NCBI RefSeq assembly: GCF_900107775.1
Contig: NZ_FNRF01000001.1
Coordinates: 1-64,000, forward strand
Direction: 5' to 3'
Source: Xylanibacter ruminicola
GTDB taxonomy: Bacteria > Bacteroidota > Bacteroidia > Bacteroidales > Bacteroidaceae
Length of the DNA: 64,000 bases
In this document: positions 27,371 through 36,015 of the stretch, piece by piece
Layout: each line of letters starts with the position of its first letter
How positions within the stretch are numbered: the first letter of the stretch is position 1
Notes under the pieces: generated by a model
Database searches by the model: none
What the model saw: only the letters and a program-made list of their open reading frames with translations
What the model was told of the DNA's origin: nothing
Translations under genes and position numbers: made by a program

Positions 27371-28230
27371 AGAGCCATGAAACGGCGGAGTATCTCGTCA
27401 ACTGTTACCTCGCGATACTTGTTAGAAACTTCGGTTCGTGCATCCCATTCGGTATCATTACCCAGATAATTCAAGGTCATCCCCAACTTCACTTCCTTAT
27501 CAGGAGTGGTGAGCGTAATAAGATGCTTCTTGGGGAACATCTTACGCCCAAACACATCGTATTCGGAATAGTCCCAGTTAAGCTGGGTATTACCATTAAA
27601 TCGGTCCTTATAGAGGATGTTGGCCATACGGATCAGTGCGGTATTCTTGCTGGCCAACCAACTATAATCCATTTTTCCCTCTTCGAGATTGATAATCATA
27701 TCGTCACCACTCTCGATGGTGGTAAACTTACCTTCGCCCTCCTTGTTATTCTTTGCAATCACAACGGCCTCGCTACCCTGATTGGGCTTGAAAAGCTCGT
27801 TCCAGAACAATGCCTGAATAGCCGAGAAGTTCAAACCGCTATTACGCAGGAAATCTACCTGGCGGTAAGGAGCCTTCAGGTACTGCTTATTGATACGGTC
27901 CATAATCAGCACGTAATCCTTGGTGAACTCAAGACGTCCGGCCTCAACAAATCCAAAGGCCATCAGCTGCAAACGGATTACATCGTTACGACGCATTTTC
28001 AGATTACCCGTCAGCGTAATCTTCTGCGGACCAACCTCAACCGAGAACTTCACCTTCGAGGTGATGAACTTGTTGGTTTGCTGGTTATCACGCACCTGAC
28101 TCACAAAGTCGGTAGTCTGACGCTGTTCAATGATTGGCTTCACCTCTTTCGATTTCTTGAATATACCACATGAACTAAACATCAATGGCAATGCCAATAC
28201 GGCAATTCTTACGATACTTTTCAGTTTCAT
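27367..28230 (-). CDS. DUF4292 lipoprotein
   Basis: The 287-residue protein has a lipoprotein signal (LALPLMFSSCGIFKKS). The mature part is a predicted curved beta-sheet with LolA/LolB-like character (VKFSVEVGPQKITLTGNLKMRRNDVIRLQLMAFGFVEAGRLEFTKDYVLIMDR). DUF4292 is common in Bacteroidetes and its resemblance to LolB-type folds suggests envelope lipid or lipoprotein handling; this is inference. It overlaps the upstream TPR gene stop by one base and the EnvC-like gene by four, pointing to tight co-translation. Confidence 0.85.
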   Translation of the reverse strand: MKLKSIVRIAVLALPLMFSSCGIFKKSKEVKPIIEQRQTTDFVSQVRDNQQTNKFITSKVKFSVEVGPQKITLTGNLKMRRNDVIRLQLMAFGFVEAGRLEFTKDYVLIMDRINKQYLKAPYRQVDFLRNSGLNFSAIQALFWNELFKPNQGSEAVVIAKNNKEGEGKFTTIESGDDMIINLEEGKMDYSWLASKNTALIRMANILYKDRFNGNTQLNWDYSEYDVFGRKMFPKKHLITLTTPDKEVKLGMTLNYLGNDTEWDARTEVSNKYREVTVDEILRRFMAL

Positions 28231-29831
28231 TATTGATTTGCTTTTTGTTTTATTTTTTCTGCATGTTCCTGAATCACAGAGTTGTCGATCGACTCATCCA
28301 GATTCTGCAACGCCTGGTCGATATATATCTTGGCCTCAGAGTAGCGACCCAGCATATACAGTATCCAAGCGTAGGTATCTAAGTAAGTAGCATTCTTGGG
28401 TTCAGCCTTTACGGTTTTAAAGCTCATCTGCTCGGCCTTAGCCAACTGTTCACCACTTTCGCTTAAGAAGTAGGCATAGTTATTTAAACAGCCCATGTTA
28501 TCATCTTTCCATTGCAAGCAACTATCATAAGCCTCGTAGGCCTCCTTCATCAAGCCCTTCTGATGCAGAATGTCGCCCATCACTGCATAGAAATCGGATA
28601 CGATAGCAGGATCACTGTCTTCCTTGATCACACCGATACCATTCTTGAAGGTAGAAAGGGCAGCATCAAGACTGTCGCGACGATAGTAGGCGATACCTTG
28701 ATAATAATAAAAAGCCATCTCGTCGGGGTTGTACTGTCGGGCATCCTGACAGAGCGCTATCACACGCTCCATATCATCAGCCTCCCAGGCATAACCAATC
28801 AGCTGCAAACGGGCCGAAGAATTATCGGGTGCCAGTTGCAAAGCCTTGGTCAGCACCGTAGCGATGGTATCCTTTGGCATTTTCTTTACATTCATATACG
28901 AGGCACAGAGGATGGCCATGTGCTCATCGGTCTGAGGCTGTTTCAGAATCTTGTCGAACAGCTGCAGTACACGGGTACTGTCGCCACCCGCATTCTCGCT
29001 GGCCGAAATCTCCTGTCGCAACAGCAGAATCTTCTCGTCGATGGTGGCATTGCGGTTCAGCAGCACACGCTCAGTGAGCGAGTCGGCTATCTCGTGATGG
29101 CCTAAAGCCTGATGATAGGTACGCAGCGACATCAGCACACGGTTGTTATCAGGTTCATCCTTCAGAATCTTGTCGTACACCTTCAGTGCCTTTTTCAACT
29201 GTCCGTTCATCATCAACGTCTCGCCATACAAAGCCTGATAGTTTCCATCGTTAGGGAACTTCTCGGCCAAAGCCTTTATCTCGGCAATCGCCGCTTTCTT
29301 GTTCCCCTGTCGGGTATATATCTCACTCTTGGCTACCGACAAGCGCTCGCTCTTGCCATCGATGGCTTCGATACGGTTCAACACCTCGACGGCTGAATCG
29401 AAATCGCCCACCTGCTGATACAGTTGGAACAGCATCTCCAACAAATCTTCGCGCTCTTTGTCGCGCTCATAGATTTTCTCCACTACAGGGATGGCAGCCT
29501 CGTAATCCTGCTGACGGATGTACGCCTGCGCCAATGTTTCCATATAGGTGGCGTTATCCGGATCAAGTGCAGCCGCCTTCTGGATATAAGCCAGACTTTT
29601 CTCGCCATCCTTCAGGGCGTTATAGTACTGTGCAAGAAAGTAGTACGCTTCGGGGGCATCGGGATTAATCTCCAGACAATGACGCAGCAAATCAAAGGCT
29701 GCATCATTGTTTCCTTTCTGGCGCTGCATCATGGCTTCAAGAAAAAACTGATCGTACTCACGCTGTCCGTAACCAGTGGTTACAGAAAGCAGCAACAATA
29801 ACGACAGTCCGATTTTCTTCATTCGCATCAT
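28230..29831 (-). CDS. Tetratricopeptide-repeat protein, exported
   Basis: The 533-residue protein has an N-terminal signal sequence (MKKIGLSLLLLLSVTTGYGQ). Tandem TPR units cover nearly its whole length (for example NPDAPEAYYFLAQYYNALKD, DPDNATYMETLAQAYIRQQDYEAAI, EPKNATYLDTYAWILYMLGRYSEAKIYIDQAL). TPR stacks mediate protein contacts, so it may scaffold the DUF4292 lipoprotein and EnvC-like partner encoded next to it. No catalytic motif is seen. It lies four bases after dut. Confidence 0.9.
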   Translation of the reverse strand: MMRMKKIGLSLLLLLSVTTGYGQREYDQFFLEAMMQRQKGNNDAAFDLLRHCLEINPDAPEAYYFLAQYYNALKDGEKSLAYIQKAAALDPDNATYMETLAQAYIRQQDYEAAIPVVEKIYERDKEREDLLEMLFQLYQQVGDFDSAVEVLNRIEAIDGKSERLSVAKSEIYTRQGNKKAAIAEIKALAEKFPNDGNYQALYGETLMMNGQLKKALKVYDKILKDEPDNNRVLMSLRTYHQALGHHEIADSLTERVLLNRNATIDEKILLLRQEISASENAGGDSTRVLQLFDKILKQPQTDEHMAILCASYMNVKKMPKDTIATVLTKALQLAPDNSSARLQLIGYAWEADDMERVIALCQDARQYNPDEMAFYYYQGIAYYRRDSLDAALSTFKNGIGVIKEDSDPAIVSDFYAVMGDILHQKGLMKEAYEAYDSCLQWKDDNMGCLNNYAYFLSESGEQLAKAEQMSFKTVKAEPKNATYLDTYAWILYMLGRYSEAKIYIDQALQNLDESIDNSVIQEHAEKIKQKANQ

Positions 29832-29835
29832 GATT

Positions 29836-30273
29836 CTACTTTACACCAGTATGACCATATCCACCTTCGCCACGCTCGGTTTCATCCAATACCTCTACCG
29901 ATACAAACTCACCCTGCTCGTGACGTGCAATCACCATCTGGGCAATACGCTCACCATCCTCGACAACAAAGTCCTCGTTCGACAGGTTGATGAGCACCAC
30001 ACCAATCTCGCCACGATAGTCGGCATCGATGGTGCCCGGTGTGTTCAGAACGGTGATACCCTTCTTCAGAGCCAGACCGCTGCGCGGACGCACCTGTGCC
30101 TCATAGCCTGCAGGCAGGGCGATATGCAAGCCTGTTGGGATGAGTCGGCGCTCCAGCGGTTTCAGTGTAACGGGTTCATCTATATTAGCTCTCAGATCCA
30201 TACCGGCACTCAGCGCAGTAGCATACTGCGGCAAGGGCTGGTGACCTTTGTTTACAACTTTAATTTTCAGCAT
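29836..30273 (-). CDS. dut: dUTP diphosphatase
   Basis: The 145-residue trimeric dUTPase hydrolyses dUTP to dUMP and pyrophosphate, limiting uracil in DNA and feeding dTMP synthesis. All five motifs are visible: [41 protein letters not shown] and the C-terminal arm [10 protein letters not shown]. Length is standard. It leads a four-gene minus operon and is divergent from the dGTPase gene, so two dNTP-control enzymes share one intergenic region. Confidence 0.97.
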   Translation of the reverse strand: MLKIKVVNKGHQPLPQYATALSAGMDLRANIDEPVTLKPLERRLIPTGLHIALPAGYEAQVRPRSGLALKKGITVLNTPGTIDADYRGEIGVVLINLSNEDFVVEDGERIAQMVIARHEQGEFVSVEVLDETERGEGGYGHTGVK

Positions 30274-30301
30274 CTTTTAAAATAGTATTTTAATCCACGT
30301 G

Positions 30302-30309
30302 CAAAGGTA
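30302..30309 (-). promoter_or_regulatory. -7 box of the dut operon
   Basis: Minus-strand TACCTTTG (30309 to 30302), 28 bases before the dut ATG at 30273. No clear -33 element at the usual distance. Confidence 0.65.
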
Positions 30310-30403
30310 GTGCTTTTAGCTTAGAAATCACCCTTTCGTAGCCTATTTTTTTGATTTTTTCGTTAATTTCTGCGAAATATGCCGCTACTGCGCTTATTTT
30401 TCG

Positions 30404-30411
30404 TACCTTTG
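30404..30411 (+). promoter_or_regulatory. -7 box of the dGTPase gene
   Basis: TACCTTTG at 30404-30411, followed after only 10 bases by the first ATG (30422). No clear -33 element. Confidence 0.6.
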
Positions 30412-30421
30412 CACCCTGATT

Positions 30422-31762
30422 ATGATGAATTGGCAACAACTGATATCTAACAAGCGTCTCGGTCAGGAGCATCGTCATCCTGAGCGCCACGACGACCGAA
30501 CAGAGTTCAAGCGCGATTACGACCGCTTGATTTTCTCTGCTCCATTCCGTCGTTTGCAGAACAAAACCCAGGTGTTTCCACTCCCGGGAAGTATCTTTGT
30601 GCACAACCGCTTGACCCATTCGCTCGAGGTGGCCAGCGTGGGTATGTCGCTGGGCAACGATGTAGCTGCACAGCTTACGAAGAAACATCCTGAGCTGAAG
30701 GATCAGCTGTTTCAGGAGATCGGTCAGATTGTAGCCACCGCCTGCTTGGCACACGATTTAGGCAACCCGCCTTTTGGGCATAGCGGCGAGAAAGCCATAC
30801 AATCGTTCTTTACCGAAGGTGCCGGTTACGATCTGCAGCGTCAGGTAAGTGCCAACTTCTGGAACGACCTTACCCATTTTGAGGGTAACGCCAATGCATT
30901 CCGTTTGTTAACACATCAGTTTAAAGGTCGTCGTCCAGGTGGATTTGTCATGACTTATTCTACGCTTGCCAGCATTGTAAAATACCCATTCTCATCGAGT
31001 GCTGCCGGCAAGAAGGGTAAGTTTGGATTCTTTGATTCCGAAAAGGTGTATTATCGCCGCATTGCCGACGAACTTGGCATCCCTTGTCAATCTGAAGTGG
31101 GCGAGCCACTGCGCTACGCCCGTCATCCGCTGGTTTATCTTGTCGAGGCAGCCGATGATATCTGTTACGAGATTATGGACCTTGAGGATGCCCACAAACT
31201 TAAAATTATTTCGCATGCCGACACCATGCAGTTGATGCTGGGTTTCTTCGACGAAGATACCCAGCACCACATTCTGAACCGCATTGCTGAAGAAGGTGTG
31301 GATGACAACAACGAGAAGATTGTTTACCTGCGTGCCTGCGTGATTGGCAAACTCGAGAACGAGTGTGTACGCGTGTTTGTGGAGCACGAGGACGAGATAC
31401 TGAGCGGAGCCTTCCAAGGCAGTTTGATCGACCATATCAGCGAACTGCCCCAACAAGCCTATAAGCATTGTTGCGAGCTCTCGGTTCAGCACATCTACAA
31501 GAGTCGTCCTGTACTCGATGTAGAGTTGTCGGGTTATCAGATTATCCAGACGCTGATGGAGAAGTTTATCAATGCCGCCGTTCACCCCGAGCGTTTTTAC
31601 TCTAAGCACCTTATCAGTCGTGTGTCGAGTCAGTATGATATTGATGCGCCCGACCTTGAAACGCGTATCATGGCGATTATCGATTATATCAGCGGAATGA
31701 CCGATGTGTATGCACTCGACGTATTCCAGAAGATCAACGGCATCTCACTGCCTATTATTTAA
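30422..31762 (+). CDS. dgt: Deoxyguanosinetriphosphate triphosphohydrolase-like protein
   Basis: The 446-residue HD-superfamily enzyme removes tripolyphosphate from dGTP or other dNTPs. The metal-binding residues are in RLTHSLEV (His66), CLAHDLGNPPFGH (His111-Asp112), and a later Asp in VYLVEAADDICYEIMD. An N-terminal RTEFKRDYDRLIFSAPFRRLQNKTQV block is diagnostic of dGTPases. Translation may begin at 30422 or the adjacent ATG at 30425. The last eight bases overlap the convergent GH18 gene. Confidence 0.93.
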   Translation: MMNWQQLISNKRLGQEHRHPERHDDRTEFKRDYDRLIFSAPFRRLQNKTQVFPLPGSIFVHNRLTHSLEVASVGMSLGNDVAAQLTKKHPELKDQLFQEIGQIVATACLAHDLGNPPFGHSGEKAIQSFFTEGAGYDLQRQVSANFWNDLTHFEGNANAFRLLTHQFKGRRPGGFVMTYSTLASIVKYPFSSSAAGKKGKFGFFDSEKVYYRRIADELGIPCQSEVGEPLRYARHPLVYLVEAADDICYEIMDLEDAHKLKIISHADTMQLMLGFFDEDTQHHILNRIAEEGVDDNNEKIVYLRACVIGKLENECVRVFVEHEDEILSGAFQGSLIDHISELPQQAYKHCCELSVQHIYKSRPVLDVELSGYQIIQTLMEKFINAAVHPERFYSKHLISRVSSQYDIDAPDLETRIMAIIDYISGMTDVYALDVFQKINGISLPII

Positions 31763-32906
31763 AATTCTGATAATACTTTCGCCCGTTCTTGATATATAAG
31801 CCTCCAGATTTAGGTGAAGTAATGCGATGTCCCAGAAGGTCGTACAATCCCGTATTGCGGTCGTCAGTCTCATCTAAAGTAAGTACTTCGGCTATACTTT
31901 CAGTGAGAGCACTACCTACCAGTTTTTGGTAAACAGTAGTGCGCTCAGTACCTTGATTATCATCATTACAATACTCCCAGTACATACCGCCAGCAAGATG
32001 GTTATCTAAGATATACTGACACTTGATGGCAAGCGAACGGTCGTCATCATAGCCATAGGCAAACTTACCTTTGGAATCCGTTACATAGGGAACTTTCGCA
32101 ACATCATCCCAATGATCGGTCCATTTTCCGGTCTCAATGCCCCTCTTAATCTCCTCCAGCGAAATCTGGCTACCAGCACCGCTGTTACCATAGAAAGGCA
32201 TTCCCATGACCAGTTTGTCGGCAGGGATACCAGCTTTCAGATGGTGCTGAATACTCTCATGAGCTACCAACCAGCCATTGCCTACAGTACCACCACGATA
32301 CAGCGCCGAATGATGGTTGGGAGGGCCCGACATATCGTAAGTCATCACATTCACGAAATCCAGATATTCTATACATCCCTTGAAATCGTAGTAACCAGGA
32401 TCGGCCGAAGAAGCCATTGTCAGCAGATATTTCTCACCTAAAGCCTCACGCAAGTCACGCATCAGAAGAGTGTAGTTCTTTTTCTCATCGCCAGGAGATT
32501 TCTCCCCACTAGAGTTGTTACCAGGAAATTCCCAATCGATATCAATCCCGTCGAGATGATTATTCTCACAGAACTTGACACACGACTCTGCAAAAATCTT
32601 ACGCCGTTGAGCACTGGATGCCATCGGTGTAAAATTACCACGTCCCCAGCCTCCAACAGAAATCAAAACCTTCAACTGCGGATTCTTTTCCTTGAGTTTC
32701 ACGATCTTCTGCAAGCGACTTGTGTTATCACAATATACTTTGAAGTTATCACCCACACCGCCAAAGGCATAGTTGATATGCGTCATCACCATCGGGTCAG
32801 GAATAGTCTGCGTCCATGACGTCACATAGGCAACCACAATTTTACCAGCAGCCTCTGTTGTAATCCAGTAATTCAGACACAACAATAAAAATAAAAGTTT
32901 TCTCAT
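31755..32906 (-). CDS. Glycoside hydrolase family 18 (chitinase or endo-beta-N-acetylglucosaminidase)
   Basis: The 383-residue secreted enzyme has a signal peptide (MRKLLFLLLCLNYWITTEAA) and a single GH18 barrel. The catalytic DxxDxDxE motif is DGIDIDWE, residues 119-126, with Glu126 as proton donor. SVGGWG (about 83-88) and the barrel end MYWEYCNDD are also typical. GH18 enzymes cleave beta-1,4 bonds next to N-acetylglucosamine by substrate-assisted catalysis. It is the last gene of the SusCD-TIG operon, which points to chitin-, peptidoglycan- or N-glycan-derived substrates. A short C-terminal tail (TGLYDLLGHRI...GLYIKNGRKYYQ) resembles a sorting-type domain. Confidence 0.9.
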   Translation of the reverse strand: MRKLLFLLLCLNYWITTEAAGKIVVAYVTSWTQTIPDPMVMTHINYAFGGVGDNFKVYCDNTSRLQKIVKLKEKNPQLKVLISVGGWGRGNFTPMASSAQRRKIFAESCVKFCENNHLDGIDIDWEFPGNNSSGEKSPGDEKKNYTLLMRDLREALGEKYLLTMASSADPGYYDFKGCIEYLDFVNVMTYDMSGPPNHHSALYRGGTVGNGWLVAHESIQHHLKAGIPADKLVMGMPFYGNSGAGSQISLEEIKRGIETGKWTDHWDDVAKVPYVTDSKGKFAYGYDDDRSLAIKCQYILDNHLAGGMYWEYCNDDNQGTERTTVYQKLVGSALTESIAEVLTLDETDDRNTGLYDLLGHRITSPKSGGLYIKNGRKYYQNFK

Positions 32907-32920
32907 TTCTAACAGGATGT

Positions 32921-34276
32921 TTAATCAGTTTTTATCTGAATCTTAGTGATGGTGATATCGCCACCAATGATAAGCGCTGTATCTGAACCACCATTCATGG
33001 TAGCTGCCATACCTTCTGAAATTTCAAATTCCAAGAAATCTTCACCTGCAGAAAGTACAATATTATTATCGCTTTCGCCACCATCGCGAATATAAGGAGC
33101 TCCCCACCATCCGTCGCACAAACAGAAAGTCTGCGGTGCATCATGGTGAGCAAAAGTAAACCTTATGATCTGCCCAGCCTCGGGTGTGATGCCCGAAAGA
33201 TCGAGCTCGGAAGCAGGAAGATACCACCACCAGCCCGTCGTGTACTCACCCGACCAGAGTGTGGGATACTCACGAAACAGTTCAATTTTCTTCAGCGTGT
33301 AGTTACCACCACCAATGATGATGCCACCACCAGCAGTCAACGTTTCAACCATGCCCTGTGATATAGGAAATTCCAGTTCGGTGGTGCCTGCTGCTACCCA
33401 CACGGTGTTATTACCCTGCCCATCAACATTAGGTGTACCCCAATTGGCATCACAGACACACACGCTGGCACCATCCGGATTATCAAAGGTTAGACGCATC
33501 ATCAGTCCTTCGCGAAGCTGAATACCTTCAAGATTCAACTGATCTGAGCTCAGATACTGCCAATTAGCCCAATCATAAATATAGACATCATCTTGCCAGA
33601 TGGGGACATATCTCTCACCGCCAGTCTCTTCGGTACCTCCTGACACCTCGTCAGACAATGTGACCTCTGGCAGACTGTACTTCTTCCCGCTACAATCTTC
33701 GAGAACCACCTGGGCTAGTCCGGCCTTAACGCCCATGGGAGAATAGATTGAAAGAGCCCCTGTTGCCTTACGTCTAAACAGGTTGGCATTAACCACAACC
33801 TCATGCCCATCAGCACCAGGGAAATAGGCTTTAGTCATAAACTCGAGGTCCTTTCCATAGACTTCAACACACTCGTTGATTTTGATGGGTTGATCGAGTG
33901 GTGCTACGCGCAAAGGAGCTGGGGCGCCGACAGTCAGGCGCATAGGAGCTTCGGCCGATTCACCATTGGCTTCGACGATGATGGCTCCACCCCCTGCTGC
34001 AATACCAGCAGGGGTGGTTACTGTCATATAGTCGTTGCCCAACTTATTGATGTTGTTCACAGCGACATTGCCTGGGAACACAACTGACGTGGCACCATCA
34101 AGTCCCGTTCCTGTGATGGTGACAACCTGACCTTCCATGACTTTCGTGGGTAAGACAGACTTCACTTCAAGTAGCTGGTTGGCATCAACAGCATCGTCAT
34201 GACTGCATGAGGACATCACCAGAACTGCCAGCGCTGTAAGACATGTGGCCAGAAGGCCTGTAATATATTTCTTCAT
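32921..34276 (-). CDS. TIG-domain surface lipoprotein with two tandem binding modules
   Basis: The 451-residue lipoprotein has its lipobox at VMSSC (Cys24). An IPT/TIG domain follows (about 35-115, VLPTKVMEGQVVTITGTGLDGATSVVF), then a second TIG-like stretch (about 118-215). The C-terminal half is an internal duplication: residues 226-339 and 340-451 align, each with a WxxL start, a Cys-x-Cys-Asp-x-x-Trp-Gly-x-Pro motif (VCVCDANWGTP, FCLCDGWWGAP) and an LEFxIS-x-GM segment. Exposed Trp residues fit carbohydrate binding. Between SusD and GH18, it is most likely the surface glycan-binding protein of the locus. Confidence 0.82.
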   Translation of the reverse strand: MKKYITGLLATCLTALAVLVMSSCSHDDAVDANQLLEVKSVLPTKVMEGQVVTITGTGLDGATSVVFPGNVAVNNINKLGNDYMTVTTPAGIAAGGGAIIVEANGESAEAPMRLTVGAPAPLRVAPLDQPIKINECVEVYGKDLEFMTKAYFPGADGHEVVVNANLFRRKATGALSIYSPMGVKAGLAQVVLEDCSGKKYSLPEVTLSDEVSGGTEETGGERYVPIWQDDVYIYDWANWQYLSSDQLNLEGIQLREGLMMRLTFDNPDGASVCVCDANWGTPNVDGQGNNTVWVAAGTTELEFPISQGMVETLTAGGGIIIGGGNYTLKKIELFREYPTLWSGEYTTGWWWYLPASELDLSGITPEAGQIIRFTFAHHDAPQTFCLCDGWWGAPYIRDGGESDNNIVLSAGEDFLEFEISEGMAATMNGGSDTALIIGGDITITKIQIKTD

Positions 34277-34310
34277 CTTTTACTTATTTATTGATGTGAT
34301 TGATTGAATT

Positions 34311-36014
34311 TTACCAATTGGGGGTCTGATTCAGACGACTGTTTTTCTGAATCTCAGACTGCGGGATGGGATAGAGATTGTATTTCTCGTCCCACTGGCG
34401 ACTCTTAGTAATCCTATTAAGAATCAAGTGACCATTGTTGTCCAACTTGAATGAGGCCACGTCCACATTCTTAAAGAAAGCTGCACCTTTCTTCCAGCGG
34501 CGCACATCCCAAAAGCGCTGACCTTCGAAAGCAAGTTCCACCATGCGTTCACGCATATAACGCTCTTCGAAACCTTTGTTGCCATGAAATTCCGGCATCA
34601 TAATATCAGGACGGTTGCGGAGCACATTAACAGCCTCATTAGCCGACAAGCCGAATTCTCCCTTTTCATCGGCATTACCATAGTAGTTGTACATCGCCTC
34701 TGCATAGTTAAGATAAACTTCGGCCAGACGCATCACAATCCAATTGTGGCGTGTGGAAGTCTGGTTATTAGCGGTGGTGATACAGTTACCATCAACAAAC
34801 TTCTTCAAATAGTAGCCAGTAGGGGTAGCACCATATTTGGGCGCACCATTGAAACCATTCTGATAAGTCTCTATAGCGATTTGCTGAGCCGTATTGGCTG
34901 GCCATAGGTCGCCATTCTTTACAATTGTCAGTGCAAAACGCGGGTCAAGACCATCGTATGGTGTCTCGGTAGTCACATCAACATCACCTGGATGTTTCTC
35001 TTTGAACGTCCTGCCATCGGTCTGATATTCGTAAGCATCGACCAATGCCTGTGTGGGACAATTGCCCGAGTTTCCGTTCTCCACGCCGACAGGATAATTG
35101 TTGCACTCGAAGGTATTGCTGGCCTGAGTACCAAGGACAAAGATAAATTCGGGGTTCGTAAAAGTATCATGCCCCCAAAGGTTGGCATAGCTACTGAGTT
35201 TGTAGCCCCAACGTTGTGCATTATCAATAATCACCTTGCTGGCAGCAGCAGCCTCTTTCCACAGTTCTTTATTACTATTTGGATTAAACAGAGGCGAGGC
35301 CTGATAAAGCAATACGCGGGCCTTCAGAGCAAGTGCTGCGCCACGTGTTGCACGACCTATCTCCTGTCCTGGAATATCTTTGTACGAAACAGGCAGATAT
35401 TCTGCCACAGCATCTAACTCATCAATAATAAACTTAAACACCTCGCTGGCTGGTGTGCGTTCCACGCTGTTGGCTTGTTCATTGGTCAGACTTGTAGTCA
35501 CCAAGGGGACATCCCCATAGGCTCGTACCAGCTCAAAATAAAAATAGGCACGAAGGAAACGCAACTCGTAAGGAAACAGTTCGAATTGCTGCACCATATT
35601 CTGATAGTCGGGGGCATACTCATAATCCGACAGATCAATCTGATGGATGCGCTCAAGATACATATGTATCTGCGTGATGGCACGATAGGACCTATCCCAT
35701 GTATCACGGAAGGGGTTAGATGGGTTCCATCCACCATTGTAATAGTTGTGAATGGCAGAGTATGAAAGCGAGAACTCAGCCTCATCCGTAGCACTGGCTG
35801 TCATTGCCCCCATACCATAGAAGTCATCCTTAAACTCACTTGGCATTTGTGCATAGACATCATAGACCAGAGCCTTAACGCCATTAAGAGGACTATTATA
35901 AGTCCACGCCTCATCACGACTTGAAGCCTCGTTGTAATCCAAGTCTGCACAACCGGCAAAAAACATTGTTGCCAAAGCCCAAAAAGACAATTTTATCTTA
36001 TTCATAATCATCAT
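34311..36014 (-). CDS. SusD-like lipoprotein, second pair of locus 2
   Basis: The 567-residue RagB/SusD protein has its lipobox at MFFAGCADL; translation may start at 36014 or at the internal ATG three codons later. Family stretches include LRFLRAYFYFELVRAYGDVPLVT, MRLAEVYLNYAEAMYN, RMVELAFEGQRFWDVRRWKKG and the terminal YPIPQSEIQKNSRLNQTPNW. It binds glycans at the outer surface with the SusC encoded one base upstream. Confidence 0.93.
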   Translation of the reverse strand: MMIMNKIKLSFWALATMFFAGCADLDYNEASSRDEAWTYNSPLNGVKALVYDVYAQMPSEFKDDFYGMGAMTASATDEAEFSLSYSAIHNYYNGGWNPSNPFRDTWDRSYRAITQIHMYLERIHQIDLSDYEYAPDYQNMVQQFELFPYELRFLRAYFYFELVRAYGDVPLVTTSLTNEQANSVERTPASEVFKFIIDELDAVAEYLPVSYKDIPGQEIGRATRGAALALKARVLLYQASPLFNPNSNKELWKEAAAASKVIIDNAQRWGYKLSSYANLWGHDTFTNPEFIFVLGTQASNTFECNNYPVGVENGNSGNCPTQALVDAYEYQTDGRTFKEKHPGDVDVTTETPYDGLDPRFALTIVKNGDLWPANTAQQIAIETYQNGFNGAPKYGATPTGYYLKKFVDGNCITTANNQTSTRHNWIVMRLAEVYLNYAEAMYNYYGNADEKGEFGLSANEAVNVLRNRPDIMMPEFHGNKGFEERYMRERMVELAFEGQRFWDVRRWKKGAAFFKNVDVASFKLDNNGHLILNRITKSRQWDEKYNLYPIPQSEIQKNSRLNQTPNW

Positions 36015-36015
36015 A

